Shown: piece after piece, positions 18,192-27,243 of the stretch
Numbering within the stretch: position 1 is the first letter of the stretch
How the letters are laid out: each line of letters begins with the position of its first letter
Assembly (NCBI GenBank): GCA_021325495.1
Contig: JAJPGZ010000002.1
Span: 496,001-560,000 of the forward strand
Length of the DNA stretch: 64,000 nt
Direction of reading: 5' to 3'
From: Spartobacteria bacterium
Lineage (GTDB): Bacteria; Verrucomicrobiota; Verrucomicrobiia; Chthoniobacterales; UBA10450
Position numbers and translations under genes: made by a program
The notes under the pieces: model-generated
What the model saw: the letters and a program-made list of their open reading frames with translations, nothing else
Database searches by the model: none
Told to the model about the DNA's origin: nothing

Positions 18192-19380
18192 TTGTCGATC
18201 TTTCGCCGGCTTCGAGCATGCGCACGCGTTGGTCGAGATACGGCAGACGAATCGTGAGCGTGAATCCCTTGCCCTCTTCGCTTTGGATCGACAATTCGCC
18301 GCCATGTTCGCGCACGATTCGCCTAACGATGAGCAAACCCAACCCCGAGCCACTGGTTTTGGTCGTGAAATACGGCTCGAAAATGCGTCCGAGTTGTTCC
18401 GCCGAAATTCCCCCGCCGGTGTCGCTGAATGTGATCAAGACATGCGTGTCGTCTTTATCGGTGCGAATGCGGAGGGTGCCGCGCTGATTCATCGCTTCAA
18501 TGCTGTTCTTGATCACGTTGTAAAACGCCTGCTTCATTTGGTCGCGATCGAGTTCGAGCATTGGCAGATCGGAGCGCAGTTCCTGTTCGACAGTGATATG
18601 TCGATCTTGCAATTCCGGCGCGAAGAAGCGCACGGCTTCATCGACAATCGCGTTAAGATTTTCGAGATGCAGTTGCGGCCGGGTCGGACGAATCGCGCGC
18701 AGAAATTGGGAGACAATTGAATCGAGCCGCTCAATCTCCGCGCGCGAGACCTCGATTGATTCCTTGAATTCTTCACGCTGGTCCGGCGCGAGCGCCGGCA
18801 GCTTTCGCTCCATCAACTGCAAATGAATGTTGAGAGAATTAAGCGGATTGCCGATTTCGTGCGCGACGCCGGCGGCGAGCATGGTTAGGGCATTGAACCG
18901 CTCCGACTCCAGCGTCTGCTCGGCGCTGCGCCGGCTTTCGGTGATGTCGCGCACGATCATGGCGTGACCGACATGCTGACCGACGATGTCGATCTTATCG
19001 CTTTCGTTGTTCTCGTGCTCGATCAAGAGCGGAACGATGTAGAAATTAATGACGCGATTTTGCGGGTAGAAAATTTCGATGTCGCGGGTAGCGGCGCCGG
19101 GATTTTGCGTGAGCGATTCCCAATTCAATCCGCGCACGCGTTCGTCCAGCCGTTTCCCTAACGAATCGTCGCCCTGCAATCCGAACAATTCGCAAGCCGC
19201 GTTATTGAGGTAGGTGATGCGGCCGTTCGAATCGGTCACGATGATTCCTTCCTGGATGGCGTTGAAAACGGTCTCGAGGAAACCTTTCTCCTGCGCCAGC
19301 CGCAGAAAATAATTCTGCACTTCGTTCGGCGCGATTTTGCCGAGCCGGCCGACGAGTTTTTCGAGAAAGAGCGACTTCAT
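18181..19380 (-). CDS. PAS-domain sensor histidine kinase, NtrB-like, soluble
   Basis: 399 residues without membrane helices. A PAS domain lies at about 35-145 (FNAIQEGIIVTDSNGRITYLN). The dimerisation/phosphotransfer helix contains the H-box AAGVAHEIGNPLNSLNIHL. The ATPase domain has the N-box NVIKNSIEAM, the G1 box FSDTGGGIS, the F-box FEPYFTTK and the G2 box SGSGLGLLIV. It would sense a cytoplasmic cue and phosphorylate the sigma-54 regulator at 16066-17466, which is on the same strand but separated by a gene on the opposite strand. Confidence 0.95.
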   Translation of the reverse strand: MKSLFLEKLVGRLGKIAPNEVQNYFLRLAQEKGFLETVFNAIQEGIIVTDSNGRITYLNNAACELFGLQGDDSLGKRLDERVRGLNWESLTQNPGAATRDIEIFYPQNRVINFYIVPLLIEHENNESDKIDIVGQHVGHAMIVRDITESRRSAEQTLESERFNALTMLAAGVAHEIGNPLNSLNIHLQLMERKLPALAPDQREEFKESIEVSRAEIERLDSIVSQFLRAIRPTRPQLHLENLNAIVDEAVRFFAPELQDRHITVEQELRSDLPMLELDRDQMKQAFYNVIKNSIEAMNQRGTLRIRTDKDDTHVLITFSDTGGGISAEQLGRIFEPYFTTKTSGSGLGLLIVRRIVREHGGELSIQSEEGKGFTLTIRLPYLDQRVRMLEAGERSTTTS

Positions 19381-19520
19381 CGCAAGATCGACATCTTACT
19401 GTAGAGGCGGTGCGAAAATCGCCAAGTAATGACGCAGGATGTTTAAATTGTAGAAGCTCAGAGACTTCAGGGACGCGACGGTACAGTGGCTGCTTAAGCT
19501 AATTATGAGAATTAGAATCA

Positions 19521-20324
19521 ATGTCTTCCCTATTTCACAGGTTCAGCTGGTGCAACGCTCGAAGCATTTGCTTCACCGCACTGCTTTGCCTGTTCGCCTC
19601 AACCCTGCACGCGAGCGTTTTGGATTGGCCGAATGGCGGATGGACCGCCGGCACGCCGAGCCCCGGCCAGACATTCGCGCAAAGTTTCACGGTCGACACG
19701 CCTAACGACGTCACCGTCAGCATCAATAACAACGGCGCATCCGGAACCGGCGCCACCTGGCTTGCGCCTTATCCGCAGATTGATTCGACCCACACCACCG
19801 GCGGCTTCACCGGAGTGAACGGGCTGCAGTTGGTCGTGACCTCGGAAGCGACAACGAGTTCGTTCATCAAAGTCGTCGTCTCCTTCGCATCGCCGGTAAC
19901 GAATCTGTCCTTTCAACTTTGGGATATCGACGCCAACGCCGGCCAGTTCGCCGATACTATTCAAAACATCCAGGGCCTGACCGATACTAGCACGATTGTC
20001 GGCGCCACTTCGATTAGCAGCGCGGTGGCCGGCTACAACACGATCACCGGCTCAGGCCTTTCGACCGTGGTGACCGGAACGGCATCGGCCGCGAACAACA
20101 CCAACCAGGGAACGATTGATGTTTCCTTCGTCGGACCGATCACGCAATTTTCGTTCGAATGGTCGAACACCGATCCTGGCCTCGGCCAACAAGCGATCGG
20201 ACTCGGCCCGCTCGCCTTCACCGTCGTGCCCGAAATGTCAGCCGGCTATTTCGTGGCGCTCGTCTGCGCACTCGCGCTTATCTCAAGCGAAATTTCACGG
20301 CGCGTAAGATCGACAACTCGGTAG
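19521..20324 (+). CDS. secreted protein with PEP-CTERM-like sorting tail
   Basis: 267 residues. A signal peptide (about 1-32, ICFTALLCLFASTLHA) precedes a Thr/Ser/Gly/Asn-rich beta-type domain containing LSFQLWDIDANAGQF and QFSFEWSNTDPG. The C-terminus has VVPEMSAGY, a hydrophobic helix (FVALVCALALISS) and a basic end (RRVR). This is the layout of PEP-CTERM substrates of exosortase, although the canonical VPEP reads VPEM. Such proteins usually reach the cell surface or extracellular matrix. The second copy of a motif pair supplies its TAG stop codon. No exosortase is in the window. Confidence 0.72.
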   Translation: MSSLFHRFSWCNARSICFTALLCLFASTLHASVLDWPNGGWTAGTPSPGQTFAQSFTVDTPNDVTVSINNNGASGTGATWLAPYPQIDSTHTTGGFTGVNGLQLVVTSEATTSSFIKVVVSFASPVTNLSFQLWDIDANAGQFADTIQNIQGLTDTSTIVGATSISSAVAGYNTITGSGLSTVVTGTASAANNTNQGTIDVSFVGPITQFSFEWSNTDPGLGQQAIGLGPLAFTVVPEMSAGYFVALVCALALISSEISRRVRSTTR

Positions 20325-20331
20325 ATCGACA
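20306..20331 (+). repeat. tandem motif pair AAGATCGACA/TAGATCGACA, 16-bp period
   Basis: A perfect copy at 20306-20315 is followed by a one-mismatch copy at 20322-20331. They straddle the 3' end of the PEP-CTERM-like gene. The mismatch (T for A) creates that gene's stop codon. Confidence 0.85.
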
Positions 20332-20366
20332 ATTACTCGACGGCGTCTGAAATGGCCTAACGAGTC

Positions 20367-22535
20367 TTAACGACGCGACGGCTGATATTCTTCCGCCTGT
20401 TCTTCGACTTTCTGGCCGGTCTCGGCTTCGGCGCGGTCTTTCAACGCGGCTTTGCGTGAAAGTTTCACCCGGCCTTTGTCGTCGATGCCGATGCATTTCA
20501 CCCAGATCATGTCGCCGACTTTGACCACATCTTCGGTTCGCTTCACGCGGAAGTCCGCCAGCTCGGAAATGTGGACGAGTCCATCCTTGCCCGGGAATAC
20601 TTCGACGAAGCAGCCGAATTCTTTGATCGTAACGACGCGACCTTGATAGGTTTGGCCGATCTCGATCTCTTTCGTCATGCCGCCGATAATTTCTTTCGCG
20701 CGCGCCATCGATTCGCCACTCGTGGCGTAGATGTGGACCGAGCCGTCGTCTTCGATGTTAATCTCCGCGCCGGTCTCAGCGACGATGCCCTTGATCGTTT
20801 TGCCGCCAGGTCCGATAAGCGCGCCAATTTTCTCCGGATTAATTTTGATCGTCTCGATCCGAGGCGCGTACTTCGACAATTCCGCGCGCGGCTTGTCGAG
20901 TGCACCGCGCATCGTGCCGAGAATTTTCGTACGCGCTTCTTTCGCGCGCTGGATCGCTTCGGCCATGATCTTGTGCGAAACGCCCGGAAGTTTCAGGTCG
21001 AGCTGAAAACCGGTGACGCCATTGTCGGTGCCGCACAATTTAAAATCCATGTCGCCGAAATGATCTTCGCTGCCGATGATGTCGGTCAAAAGTTCGTAAC
21101 GTTTCAATTGTCGATCTTCGCCATGTTCGGTAACGAGGCCGACGGAAATTCCCGCGACCATTCCCTTCACCGGCACGCCCGCGTCCATGAGCGCGAGCAT
21201 TCCGCCGCACACGCTCGCCATCGAAGTCGAGCCGTTCGATTCCATGATCTCGGATGAAATCCGGATCGCATAACGGAAATCGTTTTCGTTAGGCACAATC
21301 GGTTCGAGCGAACGCTCGGCCAATGCGCCGTGACCGATCTCGCGTCGTGAGGCGCCGCCAGTGCGTCCGGTTTCGCCCACGCTGAACGGCGGGAAATTGT
21401 AATGCAGAATGAATCGCTTCGATGTTTCACCGCCGCCGTAGGCGTCGATGTTTTGCGATTCTTCGATCGGCGCGAGTGTGACAAGCGCGAGCGCTTGCGT
21501 TTCGCCGCGTTGAAAAATGGCGGTGCCATGCGCGCGCGGCAGCACGCCAACTTCGCAGGTGATTTGCCGCAAATCCTGATAACCGCGCCCGTCCATGCGT
21601 TTTTGTTTTTCGAGAATGCTCTTTCGAAACGCTTTCTTCTGCACGTAATCGAATGCTTGTGAGATGGAGAACTTGTCGGCCTCGGGATGTTTTTCCAAGA
21701 TCGACATCTTCACTTGTTCGCGCAGCGCGTCGATCGCTTTGGAGCGCGCAACTTTGCCTTCGGTGTAAAGCGCGCCTTCGATTTTATCGCCCGCCACTTG
21801 ATAGGCGATCTCGAGTAATTCTTCCTTCACGTGCAGCAACGGCATTTCGCGTTTCGTTTTGCCGACCTGCTGCGCGAGCTCTTTTTGAATCCGAATCATC
21901 TCGCGCGCGTGTGTGTGCGCGAAGTCGAGCGCTTTCACGAAATCCGCTTCCGGAACTTCCTTGCCCGCGCCTTCGATCATGATGACGTCGTTCTCCGTGC
22001 CGACGTAAACAAGATCGAGATCGCTTTGCGCGCGCTCGTCGTGCGTCGGGTTGGCGACGAATTCGCCATTCACCCGGCCGACGCGCACGGCGCCGATCGG
22101 TCCCGCGAACGGAATGTCGGAAACGCAAAGCGCGGCTGATGCCCCATTGATCGCAAGCATGTCCGGATCATTCTGCCCATCCGCGCTCAACAAGATCGAG
22201 ATAACCTGCGTGTCGTAAAAATATCCCTGCGGAAACAATGGCCGCAGCGGACGATCGATCATGCGCGAAGTGAGCGTTTCCTTTTCGCTCGGACGCCCCT
22301 CGCGTTTGAAATAACCGCCTGGAAATTTTCCGACGGCGGCCGCTTTCTCGCGGTAATCAACCGTGAGCGGAAAATAATCCTGTCCTTCTTTGATCGATGT
22401 GGCCGAGACCGCGCTCGCCAGCACCATGGTGTCGCCGCATGAAACGATGACCGCGCCGTCGGCGAGCTTGGCGATTTTGCCGGTCTCGATTGAGATTTCT
22501 GTCGCGCCAATTTTGGCTGTGACCTTGTGTTGCAT
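20367..22535 (-). CDS. pnp: polyribonucleotide nucleotidyltransferase (PNPase)
   Basis: 722 residues, normal length. The order is first RNase PH domain (about 1-215, with [14 protein letters not shown]), a helical linker, the second, catalytic RNase PH domain (about 310-540, with [25 protein letters not shown]-like [18 protein letters not shown] and [10 protein letters not shown]), a KH domain (about 550-615, [12 protein letters not shown]) and an S1 domain (about 620-690, [18 protein letters not shown]). It degrades RNA 3' to 5' by phosphorolysis as part of the degradosome. It lies downstream of rpsO, a conserved pair, with a hairpin in the gap. Confidence 0.98.
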   Translation of the reverse strand: MQHKVTAKIGATEISIETGKIAKLADGAVIVSCGDTMVLASAVSATSIKEGQDYFPLTVDYREKAAAVGKFPGGYFKREGRPSEKETLTSRMIDRPLRPLFPQGYFYDTQVISILLSADGQNDPDMLAINGASAALCVSDIPFAGPIGAVRVGRVNGEFVANPTHDERAQSDLDLVYVGTENDVIMIEGAGKEVPEADFVKALDFAHTHAREMIRIQKELAQQVGKTKREMPLLHVKEELLEIAYQVAGDKIEGALYTEGKVARSKAIDALREQVKMSILEKHPEADKFSISQAFDYVQKKAFRKSILEKQKRMDGRGYQDLRQITCEVGVLPRAHGTAIFQRGETQALALVTLAPIEESQNIDAYGGGETSKRFILHYNFPPFSVGETGRTGGASRREIGHGALAERSLEPIVPNENDFRYAIRISSEIMESNGSTSMASVCGGMLALMDAGVPVKGMVAGISVGLVTEHGEDRQLKRYELLTDIIGSEDHFGDMDFKLCGTDNGVTGFQLDLKLPGVSHKIMAEAIQRAKEARTKILGTMRGALDKPRAELSKYAPRIETIKINPEKIGALIGPGGKTIKGIVAETGAEINIEDDGSVHIYATSGESMARAKEIIGGMTKEIEIGQTYQGRVVTIKEFGCFVEVFPGKDGLVHISELADFRVKRTEDVVKVGDMIWVKCIGIDDKGRVKLSRKAALKDRAEAETGQKVEEQAEEYQPSRR

Positions 22536-22580
22536 ATGTCTTTCCTGGTTGTGCGAATTCCAGGCCGGTCACCCTGACTG

Positions 22581-22618
22581 TAGGTTTCAAACCCGAACGC
22601 CTTCGGGGCTAAAACCTA
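22581..22618 (-). promoter_or_regulatory. stem-loop in the rpsO-pnp leader
   Basis: TAGGTTT (22581-22587) pairs with AAACCTA (22612-22618), and CCCGAA (22592-22597) with TTCGGG (22602-22607), giving a two-part hairpin about 45 bp before the pnp start. In enterobacteria an RNase III stem in this gap mediates PNPase autoregulation. Equivalence here is inference. It could also be a short palindromic repeat. Confidence 0.55.
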
Positions 22619-22716
22619 AATTCAAGGTGCCTATTCGGCCCGGTCGTCGCGTTAACGTTACTCGTTAGGCTTCGAAACCGGCACGTCGACTCGCAAGATC
22701 GACAACTACCTCTGCG

Positions 22717-22980
22717 CTATTTCCGCAGATTCAATCGCTCGATCAATTTCTTGTATCGATCTTCTTTCGATCGGCTCAAATAATCGAGCAGACTCCGGCG
22801 TTGCGCGACCATCTTAAGAAGGCCGCGGCGCGAGGAGTGATCTTTCGCGTGAGTCTTCAAGTGCTCGGTCAATTCCGCGATCCGGCGTGTCAGGAGCGCG
22901 ACTTGAACGTCCGCGCTACCCGTGTCCTTCCCGTGCAATTGGAACTCCTTGAAGTCCACCGTGTCGGTGCTCTCTGCCAT
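22717..22980 (-). CDS. rpsO: 30S ribosomal protein S15
   Basis: 87 residues, full length. It matches S15 throughout: [40 protein letters not shown] and [18 protein letters not shown]15 binds the three-way junction of 16S rRNA and nucleates the platform of the small subunit. It is followed by pnp, as in most bacteria. Confidence 0.98.
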   Translation of the reverse strand: MAESTDTVDFKEFQLHGKDTGSADVQVALLTRRIAELTEHLKTHAKDHSSRRGLLKMVAQRRSLLDYLSRSKEDRYKKLIERLNLRK

Positions 22981-23028
22981 AACGAAGGCGGTAGTGTAGA
23001 TGAAGAATCGGCAACCGCAAGTGGCCGA

Positions 23029-24498
23029 TCAGGCGAAAACCGCGGCGAGCGCGACGACGGTTGAATTGAAAACCTTCAGGACAATCTGCGGATTCAAGCC
23101 GACGACGAACATTAAGAGTGTCACCGGAACGAGCACGAATTTTTCACCGGCCCTAAGATCGACAATTGCATTTGTCGCCGGATTTGGCGGACCGCTGAAG
23201 AGCGATTTCATTGCACGCATAAACGTGACTGCGGTGAAGAGCAGGCCAAGCACGGCGACGGCGGTAAATGAGGCCGCGACCGCGAATGAGGCTTTGAAGA
23301 TGAGGAATTCGCCGATGAAACCATTTAGCCCTGGCAGGCCTAACGATGAGAACATGGCGACGCTCATCCAGGCACAGAGCACGGGCGCCCGTTGCATCAG
23401 TCCGCCGAAATCGTTGAGACCGCGCGCGCCGCGGCGTTGCTCGAGTAATCCGACAAAATAGAAAAGCGCGGCAGCGGTGATGCCGTGATTGAAAATTTGC
23501 AGAAAGACACCGCTAAGCGCGGCGTGCATGTCGATCTTCGCCATTGTCGATCTTGCGCTGGCGATGGCGAAGAGCCCGAGCAGGCAATAGCCGAGGTGAT
23601 TGATCGAAAGATACGCGACCATGCGTTTCAAATCGGTTTGCGCCCACGCCACCAGCGCGCCGATTAAAATCGAAACGACCACGAGCGCGAGCAACCACGG
23701 TTGCAGAATTCTGAATTCGTTAGGGAAAAGCGGCACGAGCAATCGAATGAATCCGTACACGCCCATTTTCGAAAGCGCGCCGGTCAACACCATCGCTACG
23801 CCGGTGGGCGCCGTTTCGTAGGCGTCGGGCAACCAGGTGTGAAATGGAAAGAGCGGAACTTTGACCGCGAAGCCGAGAAAGATTCCGGCGAAGACGAACC
23901 AGGCGAATCTGCCGGTCACGAGCGGGCCGGTTTTGGCAAGATCGACAAGTTGCGCAAAGTCGAATGTCGATCTTGCGAAATAAATTCCGAGAAAGCCTAA
24001 CAACATCGCGACGCTGCCGAGAAATGTGTAGAGGAAGAATTTTACCGCGGCGTAGTCGCGTTTCTTGCCGCCGTAAAGTTTGATGAGCAGAAAAGACGGA
24101 ATCAGGCTCATCTCGTAAAACAAAAAGAAGAGAATGAAATTTTGCGCGGTGAAAACGCCGTAGAGCGCCGATTGCATCACGAGCATGAGCGCGTAGAAGC
24201 CGCGGTTCATGCGATTGGCCGCGAATGCGAACGGAAACAAAATGGTGACGAGGAAGACGAGGAGCAGGCTCAGGCCGTCGGCGCCGAGCGCGTATTCGGC
24301 GCCGATCGATGGGATCCAGGTGTGGCGCTCGATCAATTGAACTTTCGCAAGATCGACATCGAACTTTTGCCAGAGCATCAACGCGTAAAAGGCGCTGACT
24401 GCGTTGGTGACGAACGCGATCCGGCGCGGATTGCGCGGATTGGCCAGGTAAAGCATGACCACGCCGAAGAGCGGAATGAGAATGAGCGCGGTGATCAT
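23029..24498 (-). CDS. nuoM: NADH-quinone oxidoreductase subunit M (main copy)
   Basis: 489 residues, about 14 membrane helices. It carries the antiporter-like core: the glutamate in FFLFYEMSLIPSFLLI (helix 5), lysine in GALSKMGVYG (helix 7), and the conserved PFHTWLPDAYETAPTG and YLSINHLGYCLLG. It is a proton-pumping membrane-arm subunit. It ends the nuoHJKLM operon and overlaps nuoL by 4 bp. A second nuoM-like gene lies at 59338-60783. Confidence 0.95.
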   Translation of the reverse strand: MITALILIPLFGVVMLYLANPRNPRRIAFVTNAVSAFYALMLWQKFDVDLAKVQLIERHTWIPSIGAEYALGADGLSLLLVFLVTILFPFAFAANRMNRGFYALMLVMQSALYGVFTAQNFILFFLFYEMSLIPSFLLIKLYGGKKRDYAAVKFFLYTFLGSVAMLLGFLGIYFARSTFDFAQLVDLAKTGPLVTGRFAWFVFAGIFLGFAVKVPLFPFHTWLPDAYETAPTGVAMVLTGALSKMGVYGFIRLLVPLFPNEFRILQPWLLALVVVSILIGALVAWAQTDLKRMVAYLSINHLGYCLLGLFAIASARSTMAKIDMHAALSGVFLQIFNHGITAAALFYFVGLLEQRRGARGLNDFGGLMQRAPVLCAWMSVAMFSSLGLPGLNGFIGEFLIFKASFAVAASFTAVAVLGLLFTAVTFMRAMKSLFSGPPNPATNAIVDLRAGEKFVLVPVTLLMFVVGLNPQIVLKVFNSTVVALAAVFA

Positions 24499-26459
24499 GC
24501 GAGCCAGGCGTAGAGCAGCAGGAGCGCGAGCATGCCGAGGCCGATCGCGCCGAGATATGTTTGAATTTGTCCGGAATGCGCGCTCGACACGACGCGACCC
24601 AATCCGCGCGCGCCGACAGTGGTTTCGTCCACGCCGCTATTGATGCCGCGTTCATCGGCGGTTTTGGTGATGATTCCAAAAAGTTGGCCTAACAAACCGA
24701 CGAGCCGCACCAGTCCATCCCAAAAGTATCGATCGAGCCAATCGGCGATGCGGGAGAGCATTCGCGCGGCGCGAATGACGGTGTAGTCGTAGAGTTCATC
24801 GAGCCACATGCGATTAGCGAGAAAGCGAAAGAGAGCCGGTTGCGCCGTTTGGAACGGATCCTGTCGTCGGCCTCGCAACGCTTCCCGATAAAAGAATACG
24901 CCGAGCCCGATGCCGGCTCCGACGAGCAGGAGCGAGATGAGAATCGTCTGATCAAATATTTTCCAAAGATCGACATGTGCTCTTTCGCCTAACAAGTAGT
25001 GATCGAGCCACGGCCACGCCGGCGTCAGGAACACACTCAACACCACCGTGCAAGCCGCGAGCACGATGAGCGGCGTGGTCATCACGCGCGGACTTTCGTG
25101 CGCGGCCGGTCCACGTTTGCCGTCGAAGACGTAGATCATCTGCCGCGTCATGTAGAGCGCGGTGAGAACGACTCCGAGCATGACCAGGTAAAACGGCACA
25201 TGTGAAACCGGCCACCGCCACGCGGCGTGCAGGATTTCTTCTTTCGTCCACGCGCCGCAAAAGACGAGCGGCACGCCGCTGAGCGCCATCATTCCAGCGG
25301 CGTAGGTTGCAAACGTGATTGGCATCGCGCCACGCAGGCCGCCCATGCCGCGAATGTCCTGTTCATGATGAGCTCCATGAATGACTGAGCCAGCGCCGAG
25401 AAACAGAAGCGCTTTGAAAAATCCGTGCGCGAGCAAATGCAACATCCCGGCGGTCACGCCGCCAACGCCTAACGACACCATCATCAGGCCGAGCTGAGAG
25501 ACGGTGGAGTAAGCGAGAATGCGTTTGATGTCGAACTGAGCGACCGCGATAAGCGCGGCGATCAAACCGGTGATGACGCCGATCCAGACCACGATCGTGA
25601 GCGAAGTTGTGACGCCATTGATTGCGCCGGCGGAAAAAATTGGATAAAGGCGCGCGACGAGAAACACGCCGGCCGCGACCATGGTCGCGGCGTGGATCAA
25701 CGCGCTCACCGGTGTCGGGCCTTCCATCGCGTCCGGCAACCAGACGTGCAGCGGAAATTGTCCCGACTTGCCGACGGCGCCGCAGAAAATCAGGAGCGCG
25801 ATTGCAGTTGCACTCGCACCTAACAACAGCAGCCCTGCGTTTTCCAGACAGCCGTGGCCATTGTCATAAAACAAGAGCGTGTCGCTTTTATGATAAAGCA
25901 GAAGGATCCCGAGAAAAAATCCCATGTCGCCGATGCGTGTGGTGATGAACGCTTTCCTCGCGGCCGCGGCCGCGCTCGGTCGCTCGATCCAGAAGCCGAT
26001 TAATAAATAGGAAGCGAGACCGACGAGTTCCCAGCAAATGAAAAGCAACAGCAGACTGTTCGCGATGACGACGCCGAGCATTGCGGCGGAAAAAAACGAG
26101 AGATACGCGAAGAAGCGGGTGAAATGTTTGTCGTCCGCCATGTAGCCGATGCTGAAAACGAAAATGCAAAGGCCGACAAATGTGATCATGAGCAACATGG
26201 CGGCGGCGAGCGGATCGATCATCCAGCCAAGTTGCATTGATTGATCGCCGAAGTTGAACCAGACGAAGTTATGAACTTCGCGATAACCTGGCGCGCGCAA
26301 TGTACGAGCGAACGCGAAGATCGACATCGTCAACGCGATGACTTGCCCGGCGATGGCGGGCGCGCTTGCGATGGCGCGACGCGATTTGCCTAACAACAAG
26401 ATCGACAACGACGCAATCAGCGGAGCGAATGGAATGAGCCAAACGTTTGCCGCGTTCAT
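24495..26459 (-). CDS. nuoL: NADH-quinone oxidoreductase subunit L
   Basis: 654 residues, within the usual range, with 15-16 membrane helices and the lateral amphipathic helix plus last anchor expected at the C-terminus. The antiporter motifs are visible: LLLLFICWELVGLASYLLIGFW (helix 5 Glu), GAVGKSGQFPLHVWLPDAMEGPTPVSALIHAATMV (shown here as its parts GKSGQFPLHVWLPDAM and PTPVSALIHAATM) and YSTVSQLGLMMVSLGVG. It is the most distal proton-pumping subunit. It overlaps nuoK and nuoM by 4 bp each. Confidence 0.96.
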   Translation of the reverse strand: MNAANVWLIPFAPLIASLSILLLGKSRRAIASAPAIAGQVIALTMSIFAFARTLRAPGYREVHNFVWFNFGDQSMQLGWMIDPLAAAMLLMITFVGLCIFVFSIGYMADDKHFTRFFAYLSFFSAAMLGVVIANSLLLLFICWELVGLASYLLIGFWIERPSAAAAARKAFITTRIGDMGFFLGILLLYHKSDTLLFYDNGHGCLENAGLLLLGASATAIALLIFCGAVGKSGQFPLHVWLPDAMEGPTPVSALIHAATMVAAGVFLVARLYPIFSAGAINGVTTSLTIVVWIGVITGLIAALIAVAQFDIKRILAYSTVSQLGLMMVSLGVGGVTAGMLHLLAHGFFKALLFLGAGSVIHGAHHEQDIRGMGGLRGAMPITFATYAAGMMALSGVPLVFCGAWTKEEILHAAWRWPVSHVPFYLVMLGVVLTALYMTRQMIYVFDGKRGPAAHESPRVMTTPLIVLAACTVVLSVFLTPAWPWLDHYLLGERAHVDLWKIFDQTILISLLLVGAGIGLGVFFYREALRGRRQDPFQTAQPALFRFLANRMWLDELYDYTVIRAARMLSRIADWLDRYFWDGLVRLVGLLGQLFGIITKTADERGINSGVDETTVGARGLGRVVSSAHSGQIQTYLGAIGLGMLALLLLYAWLA

Positions 26460-26761
26460 CCTTTGAGCCGGTCGAGCTGATCGACATTGGTCGTCCGGTA
26501 ATGGCGATAAATCGCGATGATGAGCGCGAGTCCGACGGCCGCTTCCGCCGCGGCGATGGCGATCGCGAAAATGGCGACGATGACGCCGGTCGGTTGCGGT
26601 TGCGCGTTGTAACGCCAGAATGCGATGAAATTAATGTTCGCGGCCGCGAGCATCATTTCGATGCCGATCAAAATGAAAATGGCGTGACGGCGGCTGAGCG
26701 CGGCGAGCAGGCCGATGCAGAAGAGCGCGCTCGAAACCATGAGCAAGATCGACAACGTCAT
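26456..26761 (-). CDS. nuoK: NADH-quinone oxidoreductase subunit K
   Basis: 101 residues from the ATG at 26761 (MTLSILLMVSSALFCIGLLA), overlapping the nuoJ stop by 4 bp. The longer upstream frame is a shadow of nuoJ. It has three membrane helices with both conserved buried glutamates, in ILIGIEMMLAAANINF and AIAAAEAAVGLAL. It is part of the central proton channel of the membrane arm. Confidence 0.96.
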   Translation of the reverse strand: MTLSILLMVSSALFCIGLLAALSRRHAIFILIGIEMMLAAANINFIAFWRYNAQPQPTGVIVAIFAIAIAAAEAAVGLALIIAIYRHYRTTNVDQLDRLKG

Positions 26762-27243
26762 TCGCGTTTGTCCTCCATCGCGAGAATGAGCGCGCCTAAC
26801 AAAGCCACCGTGAGCAACACCCCGACGCCCATGAGCGGCCAAACGTAATCGCTCATCAACACTTCACCGATGCGTTTGACCGTGAGCGGCGAAACTTCCG
26901 GTGGCAAGATCGACATCGACGGCGATTTCAAAATCGACCACACCAGTCCGGCGAAAACCGCGAGCGCGACGACGACTCCGCTCCAATTGAATCCGCGAAG
27001 CTGTTCGCCTTCGCGGCGGGTGAGCAAAATGGTGAAGACGATGAGGACGGCGACGGCGCCGATGTAAACAAAGATTTGGACGAGGCCGACGAATTCCGCG
27101 CCTAACCAAAAGAACAATGTGGACACCCCGACGAACGCGATGGCGAAGCTGAGCGCGGCGTGCATCAGTTTTGGGTTCGTGGCGGCGGCGAGCGCGCTGC
27201 CGAGCGTGAGCGCAGCGATAATGAAGAAGGCGATGTTAATCAT
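26758..27243 (-). CDS. nuoJ: NADH-quinone oxidoreductase subunit J
   Basis: 161 residues from the ATG at 27243 (MINIAFFIIAALTLGSALA), which overlaps the nuoH stop. The upstream in-frame extension is antisense-like Arg-rich shadow and is rejected. It has five membrane helices, and the third holds the conserved FVGLVQIFVYIGAVAVLIVF with the glycine that allows the pi-bulge. It couples the quinone site to the pump subunits. Confidence 0.95.
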   Translation of the reverse strand: MINIAFFIIAALTLGSALAAATNPKLMHAALSFAIAFVGVSTLFFWLGAEFVGLVQIFVYIGAVAVLIVFTILLTRREGEQLRGFNWSGVVVALAVFAGLVWSILKSPSMSILPPEVSPLTVKRIGEVLMSDYVWPLMGVGVLLTVALLGALILAMEDKRE

